Positions 26,275 to 33,754 of a stretch of DNA of 64,000 nucleotides are shown here, piece after piece; the stretch's first letter is position 1, and the number at the start of each line of letters is the position of its first letter. This DNA is from UBA2966 sp965242505. GTDB lineage: Bacteria > Pseudomonadota > Alphaproteobacteria > UBA2966. A program made the translations under genes and the position numbers. Location of the stretch: contig OZ251449.1 of NCBI GenBank assembly GCA_965242505.1, positions 2,356,001 to 2,420,000 of the forward strand. The letters are read 5' to 3'. The notes beneath the pieces are model-generated. The model had not been told where the DNA came from. It worked only from the letters and a program-made list of their open reading frames with translations, and did not search any database.

Positions 26275-26787
26275 GTGAGCCACTCTTCCGACCTGCTCTC
26301 CCAGGCGCGGCATCTCGCCGGAAAGGAGCCGAGGCGTCCGAAGCAGGCGAGCCTGAGGCGGGCCGTGTCGGCGGCGTATTACTCCCTGTTCCATCTCCTC
26401 GTCGCCGACGCCGCGTCGTCGATGCTGAGAGGGAAGGCGGTTTCGATACGCCCGGTCTTCCAGCGGGCGTTCGCGCACGCGCACATGAAGCGGGCCGCGC
26501 AATCGTTCGCGGGCGGAACGGTATCGGACGCCTGGAAGGTCCCGATGGGCGGATCGTCCGTATCGGAAGATCTCCGCCAGGTGGCGTTCGCGTTCGTGAG
26601 CCTGCAGGAGGCTCGCCACAAGGCCGATTACGACTTGAGCCACCGTTTCTCCCGAGGCGCGGCGCGCGATCTGATCGACGTCGCCGAGGCGGCCGCGGAC
26701 TCGTGGCGAAACGTGCGGAATGACCTCGAAGGACAGGTCTTTCTGACGGCCCTGCTGGTGGACGACCGGATTTCCAGGATCAGATGA
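26275..26787 (+). CDS. HEPN-domain protein, UPF0332-like (module 1)
   Basis: Helical protein of 170 residues. The HEPN core is recognisable from SLRRAVSAAYYSLFHLLVAD (residues 26-45) and QEARHKADYDLSHRF (111-125), the latter holding an arginine and histidine in the region used by HEPN ribonucleases. Family members act as RNA-cleaving toxins or RNA-binding partners, but activity is not shown here. The GTG start, six bases after the small partner gene, implies translational coupling. It is homologous to 47865-48344. Confidence 0.78.
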   Translation: MSHSSDLLSQARHLAGKEPRRPKQASLRRAVSAAYYSLFHLLVADAASSMLRGKAVSIRPVFQRAFAHAHMKRAAQSFAGGTVSDAWKVPMGGSSVSEDLRQVAFAFVSLQEARHKADYDLSHRFSRGAARDLIDVAEAAADSWRNVRNDLEGQVFLTALLVDDRISRIR

Positions 26788-26789
26788 AG

Positions 26790-26985
26790 TTGCGGGACCG
26801 CGGTCCACCCCCCTCCCGACCTCCCCCCTGTTATGGGGGAGGAGTGTGGATGGTCAGGGGGAGAAGCGTCGACGGCTCCCTCCCCTCTCTTTTTTCTCCC
26901 TCCCCCTGGCAGGGGGAGGGTCGGGGTGGGGGTCGCGCCAGGGGAGAGGAGCGCGAACGGACCTTGCGGACAGGCGGCATGAGAC
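26790..26985. repeat. Composite palindromic intergenic repeat (locus 9, full unit)
   Basis: GTTGCGGGACCGCGGTCC leader, A palindrome with TTATGG loop, B palindrome (CCCCCTGGCAGGGGGAGGG), GAGGAGCGCGAACGGACC and the terminal GGCATGAGACATGCGG. The next gene's ATG is inside the last motif. Confidence 0.85.
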
Positions 26986-27609
26986 ATGCGGGATAGCGCG
27001 ACCGCGCCGGGCGGAGGCCGACCGCTGGCCGAATTCGTGGACGCCCTCGCGGCCGCCGCGGCCGCCGGCGCGTTTCCTCCGGACGCGGCGGCCAAGGGAA
27101 GGACGGCCGCCCGCGAGATCCGCGCGGCGCTCTCGGGGCCGCGGGACGCCGCGTCCGTTCGGCCCGCCCGGCTCGGCGCCTGCCGACATCTCGGCCGGGC
27201 CCTGGCCAACGCGCGGCGCGGCCCCGAACCGGCGGCGCGTCTGGCCGACGCCTTCGCCCCGCTGGCGGACCGCCTCCACTGGCGTCTCCGTCCGCCGGAA
27301 GAAGGGGAGGACCCGGCCTTCCGGAGCGGACACGCCAACGCCGACGTCATCGGACCCGCGGGCCTCGAACGGCATGTCGACGTCGTCGTCGGCGTGAGCC
27401 TGCTCGCGCCCGGCGTGACGTTCCCCGACCACCGCCACCCCCCGGAAGAGATCTACGTCGCGATGAGTGCGGGCGACTGGTTCCACGAGGACGCGGGCTG
27501 GCGCGCGCCCGGCATCGGCGGGCTGGTCCATCACCGCCCCGGCGTCGTCCACGCGATGCGTTCGGGACGGGAACCGTTGCTGGCGTTCTGGATCCTGCGC
27601 CGCCCATGA
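26986..27609 (+). CDS. Candidate DMSP lyase, cupin type (DddQ/DddW-like)
   Basis: Protein of 207 residues with a helical N-terminal half and a C-terminal cupin. The metal site is H149, H151, E155 and Y157 (in FPDHRHPPEEIYVAM) plus H189 (PGVVHAMRSG). This spacing (H-x-H-x3-E-x-Y, then H at +40) equals that I recall for DMSP lyases DddW and DddQ, which split dimethylsulfoniopropionate into DMS and acrylate. Specific activity is inferred, since related cupins have other substrates. The ATG lies in a repeat end (GAGACATGCGGG), without a good ribosome site. The following cupin gene overlaps by four bases. Confidence 0.72.
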   Translation: MRDSATAPGGGRPLAEFVDALAAAAAAGAFPPDAAAKGRTAAREIRAALSGPRDAASVRPARLGACRHLGRALANARRGPEPAARLADAFAPLADRLHWRLRPPEEGEDPAFRSGHANADVIGPAGLERHVDVVVGVSLLAPGVTFPDHRHPPEEIYVAMSAGDWFHEDAGWRAPGIGGLVHHRPGVVHAMRSGREPLLAFWILRRP

Positions 27610-28046
27610 GAACGCCGTTCGGAGTCCTCGAGAGACTGGGGCGGAAACGCACCCTGATGGACCGCGGCCCGTCGCACCCGGAACGTCACCTGGCGAAGCC
27701 CTGGACCGACCGTTACTACCTGCTGTTCCGCCATCGCCCCCGGTGGTTCCCCTTCAACGTCCTGATCCATCACATCCGGGACGACGATCACGGCGAGGGA
27801 ATGCACAACCATCCCTGTCCCTACATGACCGTCATCCTCAAGGGCGGATACTGGGAGACGACCGCGGCGGGCCGGTTCTGGAGAGGCCCGGGATACGTCG
27901 GCTTCCGTTCGGCCGATGCCGAGCACCGGGTGGACCTCGAACCCGGCGTCGAGGCCGTCACGCTCTTCTGCCCCGGTCCCTACGGGTTGCGCAGGAACGC
28001 GCGGTCGGGCTACGGCGCGACTCCCGCACCGGCGGAGGACCGATGA
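27606..28046 (+). CDS. Cupin-domain protein of unknown function
   Basis: Small cupin of 146 residues. Metal-site candidates are the histidines of GEGMHNHPCPYMTVIL and of ADAEHRVDLEPG, on a fold with WETTAAGRFWRGPGYVGF strands. Its ATG overlaps the stop of the candidate DMSP lyase (ATGA), so the two are translationally coupled and probably act together. The substrate is unknown. Confidence 0.8.
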   Translation: MRTPFGVLERLGRKRTLMDRGPSHPERHLAKPWTDRYYLLFRHRPRWFPFNVLIHHIRDDDHGEGMHNHPCPYMTVILKGGYWETTAAGRFWRGPGYVGFRSADAEHRVDLEPGVEAVTLFCPGPYGLRRNARSGYGATPAPAEDR

Positions 28047-28049
28047 TCG

Positions 28050-28215
28050 CGCAGCGTCGCGGGGCCGCGGTCACCCCCCTCCCGACCTCCCCCTGTCAGG
28101 GGGGAGGAGTGTGAATAGCTCCCTCCCCCTGGCAGGGGGAGGGTCGGGGTGGGGGTCGCGTCAGGGGCGAGGAGCGCGAACGGACCCTGCGGCGCCCCCG
28201 TCGCCGGACGAGGCT
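28050..28215. repeat. Composite palindromic intergenic repeat (locus 10, full unit)
   Basis: A palindrome (CCCCCTGTCAGGGGGG), GAGTGTGAATAG spacer, B palindrome (CCCCCTGGCAGGGGGAGGG), GAGGAGCGCGAACGGACC and GGCGCCCCCGTCGCCGGACG. The tail leads straight into the DUF1640-like gene as at locus 7. Confidence 0.85.
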
Positions 28216-28249
28216 TGCGCCGGGACCCGCGCCGGCCTATCCTCGCTTC

Positions 28250-28696
28250 ATGTCCATCGCCGCATTCGATACCCACGCCGCCGTGACGGCGCTTCGGGAG
28301 GCCGGGTTCGACGAACGCCAGGCCGAAGGCGTCGTGGCGACGGTTCGCGACTCCGTGGCGGAAGGCGTCGCCACCAGGGCCGACGCCGCCCGCCTCGAAG
28401 GCAGGGTCGAGCACATCGAGGACAAGATGGCGACGAAGGCCGACCTCGCCGAAGTGAAGGCCGAATTGAAGGCCGACGTCGCCGAAGTGAAGGCGGACGT
28501 CGCCGAAGTGAAGGCCGAATTGAAGGCCGACGTCGCCGAAGTGAGGACCGACGTCGCCCGCCTCGAAGGCAGGATCGAGCGCGTCGAGGACAAGATGGCG
28601 ACGAAGGCCGACCTCGCCCGCCTCGAAACCCGCATGTTCCTCGGGATACTCACCGCCGTCGGGGCCATCGTCGCGCTCGTGAAGCTGCTTCCGTAG
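28250..28696 (+). CDS. DUF1640-like coiled-coil protein, second long copy
   Basis: Protein of 148 residues nearly identical to 19951-20418 over its N-terminal 45 residues and its C-terminal membrane helix (FLGILTAVGAIVALVKLLP). The middle differs: AEVKAELKADV units are interleaved with RLEGRVEHIEDKMATKADL-type units, so repeat number and type have changed between copies. The upstream 45 bases (GGCTTGCGCCGGGACCC and onward) are also shared. The recombining repeats suggest variable coiled-coil length. Function unknown. Confidence 0.82.
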   Translation: MSIAAFDTHAAVTALREAGFDERQAEGVVATVRDSVAEGVATRADAARLEGRVEHIEDKMATKADLAEVKAELKADVAEVKADVAEVKAELKADVAEVRTDVARLEGRIERVEDKMATKADLARLETRMFLGILTAVGAIVALVKLLP

Positions 28697-28762
28697 ACGC
28701 GCCGCCCGCGCTCTTCGCGCTTACGCCGGCCCGGCCCGCATTTCCCGCACCGGCGGGGACCG

Positions 28763-28945
28763 AGGATCGCGCGGCGTTGCGGGGCCGCGGTGGACCCCCC
28801 TCCCGACCTCCCCCCTGTCAGGGGGGAGGAGTATCAATTGCCCCTCCGTCCCTCTTTTCTCCCTCCCCTCTCTTTTTTCTCCCTCCCCCTGGCAGGGGGA
28901 GGGTCGGGGTGGGGGTCGCGCCAGGGGAGAGGGGCGCGAACGGGG
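28763..28945. repeat. Composite palindromic intergenic repeat (locus 11, full unit)
   Basis: GGATCGCGCGGCGTTGCGG leader, A palindrome (CCCCCCTGTCAGGGGGG), B palindrome (CCCCCTGGCAGGGGGAGGG) and GAGAGGGGCGCGAACGGGG tail. The spacer has a short duplication of CCCTCTTTTCTCCCTCCCC type. Confidence 0.85.
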
Positions 28946-28975
28946 CCGGCACCATCCTGATGGGGCGGCGCGTTC

Positions 28976-30385
28976 TCAGGCGATCGGGGGGCGGCTGTCC
29001 GCCCAGGGCCGGACGGCCTCGAAGGCGGCGGCGGCGCGCAGGACGGTCAGGTCCGCGAAGCGCTTGCCGACCACCTGCAAGCCCACCGGGAGGCCGTCCT
29101 CCGTGAACCCGCAGGGCGCGCTGGCCGCCGGGTCGCCGGTGAAGTTGAAGGGGTACGAGAACTCGGCCCAGACCGTCCAGTCCCAGTCATGCTGCGGCCA
29201 GTGCGGCGGCCGGAGCAGGTCGGCGGGGAACGCCGCCACCGACACGGCCGGCGTCAGCAGCAGATCCCAGTCGTCGAACCAGCGGCGCGCCGAGAAGACG
29301 TAGTCGAGCTTCCTCTGGCGCATGTTCACGTACTCCTCGGCGGAGTACCGCTCCGCGTCGCGGATGCAGGCGACCAGGCCCGGATCCATCCCGTCCTCCC
29401 ACTCGGGCAGGAAATGGGCGTAGCGCAGGACGTGCGCGGCCCAGAAGAACCGGATCAGCTCGGGGCCGTCGGGTCCGAACGGAGGCGCCGCCTCCTCGAC
29501 GTTCGCGCCCAGCTCCTCGAAGGCGGCCGCCGCGTCGGCGACCAGGGCGGCGACGTCCGGGTCGACGCGGGCGTGGCCGAGATCGGGGCTGTAGGCGACC
29601 CTGAGCCCGGCGATGCCGTCGGCGCACCGGGCCGGATAGTCGGCGGGTTCCGCCTCCAGGCTCGTGTGATCCCAGGGGTGGGGACCGGCCATGGCCTTCA
29701 GCATCATCGCCGAATCGAGAACCGTCCGGGTCAGGGGGCCCATGTGCGTGACCTGGTCGTTGTTGGCGACCGGCCAGCACGGAACGCGGCCATAGGTCGG
29801 CTTGAGGCCGAACACGCCGGAGAAGTGCGCGGGCATACGGATCGACCCGGCGCCGTCGGACCCCTGATGCAGGGGGCCGTAACCGGCCGCGGCGGCGGCC
29901 CCCGCGCCGGCGGAGGAGGCGCCGGCGTTGTATCCGAGCTTCCAGGGGTTCGACGTGACGCCGGTGAGCGGACTCTGGCTCACGCCCTTCCAGCCGTATT
30001 CCGAGGTCGTGGTCTTGCCGAGCGGCACGGCCCCCGCCGCCTTCAGGCGCGCGACGAGGGGACTGTCCGTGTCCGGGACGTGGCCCTTGCGCGTGCGCGA
30101 CCCGAATTCCGTCGGGACCCTGGCGGTGGCCACCATGTCCTTGATGGTGACCGGAACGCCGTGAAGGGGGCCGAGCGGGTCGCCCCGCGCGACCGCGGCC
30201 TCCGCCTCCCTCGCGGCCGCCATGGCGGCGTCGGCGGTCAGGGTGGCGAAGGCGTTCAGCCTGGGCTCGAGGGCCTCGATGCGCGCGAGCACGGCGCGCG
30301 TCGCCTCGACGGGCGAGAGGTCCTTCCGCGCGATCAGTTCGCGCAGCCGCGAGGCGGGGGTGAAACAGAGGTCTTCGTCGTTCAT
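28976..30385 (-). CDS. Amidase signature family protein
   Basis: Amidase-signature hydrolase of 469 residues, normal length. The Ser-cisSer-Lys triad is K82 (VTIKDM), S157 (GASSAG) and S181 (GAGSIRMP), with the same 75- and 24-residue spacings as fatty acid amide hydrolase. The signature reads GSDGAGSIR where GSDTGGSIR is usual. It hydrolyses an amide, but the substrate is unknown; this branch lies near the GatA-like and carbamoyl/indoleacetamide-type amidases. The ATG at 30385 (MNDEDLCFTPASRL) is chosen; the upstream frame belongs to the repeat array. Confidence 0.9.
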   Translation of the reverse strand: MNDEDLCFTPASRLRELIARKDLSPVEATRAVLARIEALEPRLNAFATLTADAAMAAAREAEAAVARGDPLGPLHGVPVTIKDMVATARVPTEFGSRTRKGHVPDTDSPLVARLKAAGAVPLGKTTTSEYGWKGVSQSPLTGVTSNPWKLGYNAGASSAGAGAAAAAGYGPLHQGSDGAGSIRMPAHFSGVFGLKPTYGRVPCWPVANNDQVTHMGPLTRTVLDSAMMLKAMAGPHPWDHTSLEAEPADYPARCADGIAGLRVAYSPDLGHARVDPDVAALVADAAAAFEELGANVEEAAPPFGPDGPELIRFFWAAHVLRYAHFLPEWEDGMDPGLVACIRDAERYSAEEYVNMRQRKLDYVFSARRWFDDWDLLLTPAVSVAAFPADLLRPPHWPQHDWDWTVWAEFSYPFNFTGDPAASAPCGFTEDGLPVGLQVVGKRFADLTVLRAAAAFEAVRPWADSRPPIA

Positions 30386-30431
30386 GAAAGGCTCCCGGAA
30401 GGCTCCCGGAAACCATGACACGGATACCGGC

Positions 30432-30705
30432 GGGGCGGAACGGGAAAGTTCGCGAACAGGCCGCATCGGTTGCGCGGCGTTGCGAGACCGCGGTCCACCC
30501 CCCTCCCGACCTCCCCCCTGTTATGGGGGAGGAGCGCGAGCGGAGCCGGTGGGGCGGAACGGGAAAGTTCGCGAACAGGCCGCATCGGTTGCGCGGCGTT
30601 GCGGGACCGCGGTCCACCCCCCTCCCGACCTCCCCCCTGTTATGGGGGAGGAGCGCGAACGGGGCCGGCGGGGCGGAACGGGAAAATTCGCGAATAGGTC
30701 GCATT
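30432..30705. repeat. Tandem A-type repeats (locus 12, period 119)
   Basis: GGGGCGGAACGGGAAA occurs at 30432, 30551 and (as GGGGCGGAACGGGAAAATT) 30670. Two full units hold the A palindrome with a TTATGG loop; the B half is absent. The array lies between the divergent amidase and ferric-transporter genes. Confidence 0.88.
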
Positions 30706-30710
30706 AGCAC

Positions 30711-30740
30711 TTGACTCCGATCCTCGCGCCGCCCATGAAT
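30711..30740 (+). promoter_or_regulatory. Putative promoter of the ferric transporter
   Basis: TTGACT, 17-18 bases, then CATGAA/ATGAAT. The -35 box is good and the -10 box weak. A Fur-like site follows 12 bases downstream. Confidence 0.4.
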
Positions 30741-30751
30741 GGCGTCGACGT

Positions 30752-30770
30752 GTGATTGAGACTGATTCGC
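30752..30770 (+). promoter_or_regulatory. Weak Fur-box-like site before the ferric transporter
   Basis: GTGATTGAGACTGATTCGC shares 13 of 19 positions with the strong site at 41234-41252 read on the opposite strand. Iron control is expected for this transporter, but the site is degenerate. Confidence 0.4.
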
Positions 30771-30828
30771 GATGATGAACGCGGATGGCGAAAGGCCATC
30801 CCCCGTCCGCCGAAAGGAGGCAGGTTCG

Positions 30829-31890
30829 ATGACGATGCATGAACACCCGCGGAGGGTTCGTAGACTGGCGGCGGCGACGGCCTTGTCGTTCGGCGTGGGC
30901 TGGGCGTCGAGCGCGCTGCCGGCGAGCCACGGAGACACGGTGAACGTCTACTCGGCGCGGAAGGAAGCGTTGATCCTGCCGCTGCTGGAACGGTTCCGGG
31001 ACGAGACGGGGATCCAGTTCAACCTCGTGACCGGCAAGGCCGACGAACTGCTGAAGAGACTCCAGCTCGAAGGCTCCGCCACGCCGGCCGACGTGCTCGT
31101 CACCGTCGACGCGGGACGGCTGCATCGGGCGAAGGAGGCGGGCGTCCTGCAAAAGATCGGCAGCGCCGCCATCGACCGCGCCGTCCCGGAGAATCTCCGG
31201 GACGCGGACGGGTTCTGGACCGGCCTGTCCAAGCGGGCGCGAACCATCGTCTACGCCAGGGACAGGGTGGACGCCGCAAACCTGTCCACCTACGAGGGTC
31301 TGACCGATCCCAGGTGGAAGGGACGGATATGCGTGCGCTCTTCCGGCAACATCTACAACCAGTCCCTGGTGGCCTCCATGATCGAGACGATCGGCGTCGA
31401 ACGAACCGAGGCATGGGCCCGGGGGCTGGCGCGGAACTTCGCCCGCCCGCCGGCCGGGGGAGACACCGATCAGCTGAGAGCCGTGGCCGCCGGCGAATGC
31501 GACGTGGCGATCGCCAACACCTATTACTTCGGGCGTCTCGTGGCCAGCGCCAAGGAAAAGGACCGGAAGGTCGCCGCCGCGCTCGTGCCGTTCTGGCCCA
31601 ATCAGGGACCCGGGGACCGCGGCGTCCACGTGAACGTCAGCGGCGCCGGCGTCACCGCGCACGCGAAACACCGCGACAACGCGGTCCGGCTCCTGGAGTT
31701 TCTGGTCGCGCCGGAGTCGCAGTCCTGGTACGCCGAGGTGAACCACGAATATCCGGTGGTCGAAGGCGCGCCGGTTTCCGAGACGCTGCGCTCCTTCGGC
31801 GAGTTCAAGGCCGACACCCTGAACCTGACCAGGCTGGGCGTGAACAACCGCAAGGCGGTGGAGCTGATGGACCGGGCCGGCTGGCGTTGA
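30829..31890 (+). CDS. Ferric iron ABC transporter, periplasmic binding protein (FbpA/FutA-like)
   Basis: Extracytoplasmic Fe(III)-binding protein of 353 residues. A signal peptide (RLAAATALSFGVGWASSALPAS) leads into VNVYSARKEALILPLLERF, the usual start of this class. Two adjacent tyrosines in IANTYYFGRL correspond to the iron ligands of FbpA. WKGRICVRSSGNIYNQS and GVHVNVSGAGVTAHAKH are further family landmarks. The ATG at 30829 has AAAGGAGG at optimal spacing. The permease and ATPase genes follow, but a repeat of about 160 bases separates it from the permease gene. Confidence 0.93.
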   Translation: MTMHEHPRRVRRLAAATALSFGVGWASSALPASHGDTVNVYSARKEALILPLLERFRDETGIQFNLVTGKADELLKRLQLEGSATPADVLVTVDAGRLHRAKEAGVLQKIGSAAIDRAVPENLRDADGFWTGLSKRARTIVYARDRVDAANLSTYEGLTDPRWKGRICVRSSGNIYNQSLVASMIETIGVERTEAWARGLARNFARPPAGGDTDQLRAVAAGECDVAIANTYYFGRLVASAKEKDRKVAAALVPFWPNQGPGDRGVHVNVSGAGVTAHAKHRDNAVRLLEFLVAPESQSWYAEVNHEYPVVEGAPVSETLRSFGEFKADTLNLTRLGVNNRKAVELMDRAGWR

Positions 31891-31914
31891 CGGCGCGAAA
31901 CCGCGGACGGTTCC

Positions 31915-32076
31915 CGGCGTTGCGGGACCGCGGTCACCCCCCTCCCGACCTCCCCCCTGCCAGGGGGGAGGAGTGTGGATGGCTCCCCCCTGTCAGGGGG
32001 GAGGAGTATGAGGCTCCCTCTCCCTGGCAGGGGGAGGGTCGGGGTGGGGGTCGCGCCCGGACGAGCGGTATGAGAA
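31915..32076. repeat. Composite palindromic intergenic repeat inside the transporter operon (locus 13)
   Basis: GTTGCGGGACCGCGGTC leader, two A-type palindromes in a row (CCTGCCAGG and CCTGTCAGG loops), one B palindrome (CTCCCTGGCAGGGGGAG), ending GCGGTATGAGAAATGCGGG. The ATG of the permease gene lies in this last motif. Confidence 0.85.
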
Positions 32077-33723
32077 ATGCGGGCTGACCGGTTCTCCTTC
32101 TCCGGATACCCGGGGATATCGGCTCCGCTCGCCGCCCTCGTGGTGGCCTCGCCGATCGTCGTCATCGCCGCCTCGGTGTTCGCCGGCCAGAGCGCCCAGA
32201 TCTGGGGCCATCTGTGGGACACGGTTCTCGTCGACTACGTCGTCAACTCGGTCCTTCTCATGCTGGGGGTCGGCGTACTGACCCTGATCCTGGGGGTTCC
32301 CGCCGCCTGGTTCACCGCGGTCTGCGAGTTTCCGGGGCGAAAGACGTTCGTCTGGGCGCTGTTGCTGCCCCTGGCCTTTCCGGCCTACATCATCGCCTAT
32401 ACGTACACCGGACTCCTCGAATACGCGGGTCCGGCGCAGACGCTGCTTCGCGACGTCACGGGATGGAAACACGGGGATTACTGGTTCTTCCCGGTGCGTT
32501 CGCTCGGCGGCGCCATCGCCATGCTGGGGCTGGTGCTGTATCCATACGTCTACCTGCTCGCGCGCGCGGCGTTCCTGGAGCACTCGACGAGAGCGATCGA
32601 GGCCGGCCGCACGCTGGGCTACGGCATTCCCCGGGGCTTCTTTCAACTCGCCATACCGCTGGCCCGCCCGGCGATCGTCGCCGGCGTTTCGCTGGCGCTG
32701 ATGGAGACCCTCGCCGACTACGGGACGGTGCAGTATTTCGGCCTGAGCACCTTCACGACCGGGATATTCCGCGCGTTCTACGGGTTCGACGACCTGACGG
32801 CCGCATCCCAGCTCTCCGCGGCGCTGCTGGCCTTCGTCATCCTGCTGATCTATCTGGAGCGCCATTCCCGGCGCAGGGCCCGCTACGACGCGGGCGGAAA
32901 AGCCATGCGCGAACACCGGATCCGGCTGGCCGGCTGGCGGGCGGCCGGCGCCTGGGCCGGATGCCTCGCGCCGGTGTTGCTGGGATTCATCGTTCCGGCC
33001 CTGGCCCTCCTGAAGTGGACGTTGTTCGACGCCAGGTGGGACGGCGCGTCGTTTCTGAGTCTGGCGTGGAACTCGTTCCATCTGGCCTTCCTGGCGGCCC
33101 TGATCGCGACGGCGCTGGCGCTGGTCCTCGGTTATGCGAAGCGCAACGCGGCGTCGCGGGCGGCGCGCCTGTCGGTGGACGTCTCCGGCCTCGGCTACGC
33201 GATTCCCGGCGCGATCATCGCGGTGGGCGTCATCGTGCCGCTGGCGTGGCTGGACCACCGCCTGATCGAGATCACGCGGTTCGTCTCCGGAGCGGAGGTC
33301 GGGCTTCTGCTTTCGGGCACGATCTTCGCGCTGCTCTTCGCGTACACCGTGAGGTTTCTCGCCGTTTCGCTCGGGGCCGTGCAAGCCGGCCTGGAGAAGA
33401 TCAAGCCCAGCCTGGACCAGGCCGCGCGTTCCCTGGGGCGCCGGCCGTCCGAGGTTCTCCGGCAGCTTCACGCGCCCTTGCTGAGAGGCACGGTATTCAC
33501 CGCCCTGCTGATCGTGTTCGTCGACGTCCTGAAGGAACTTCCGGCCACCCTGATCCTGCGGCCGTTCAACTTCAACACCCTCGCGGTGCGGGCCTACGAG
33601 CTCGCGTCCGACGAACGGCTGATCGACGCGGCGGTTCCGTCGTTGACGATCGTCCTCGTGGGAATCGGCCCGGTGGTCCTGTTGAGCCGGACCATTTCAC
33701 GGGGCCACGTCCCCGCAAGGTGA
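32077..33723 (+). CDS. Ferric iron ABC transporter, permease (FbpB-like, fused two-domain)
   Basis: Inner-membrane permease of 548 residues with two six-helix BPD_transp_1 halves, as in FbpB/SfuB. The two EAA-type loops are AIEAGRTLGYGIPRGFFQLAI in the first half and DQAARSLGRRPSEVLRQLHA in the second, where the ATPase docks. The start ATG comes from the repeat end GAGAAATGCGGG and lacks a clear ribosome site. The ATPase gene follows 31 bases after the stop. Confidence 0.93.
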   Translation: MRADRFSFSGYPGISAPLAALVVASPIVVIAASVFAGQSAQIWGHLWDTVLVDYVVNSVLLMLGVGVLTLILGVPAAWFTAVCEFPGRKTFVWALLLPLAFPAYIIAYTYTGLLEYAGPAQTLLRDVTGWKHGDYWFFPVRSLGGAIAMLGLVLYPYVYLLARAAFLEHSTRAIEAGRTLGYGIPRGFFQLAIPLARPAIVAGVSLALMETLADYGTVQYFGLSTFTTGIFRAFYGFDDLTAASQLSAALLAFVILLIYLERHSRRRARYDAGGKAMREHRIRLAGWRAAGAWAGCLAPVLLGFIVPALALLKWTLFDARWDGASFLSLAWNSFHLAFLAALIATALALVLGYAKRNAASRAARLSVDVSGLGYAIPGAIIAVGVIVPLAWLDHRLIEITRFVSGAEVGLLLSGTIFALLFAYTVRFLAVSLGAVQAGLEKIKPSLDQAARSLGRRPSEVLRQLHAPLLRGTVFTALLIVFVDVLKELPATLILRPFNFNTLAVRAYELASDERLIDAAVPSLTIVLVGIGPVVLLSRTISRGHVPAR

Positions 33724-33754
33724 CGACGCCCTTCACGGGAGGAGTTCGCCCCCC

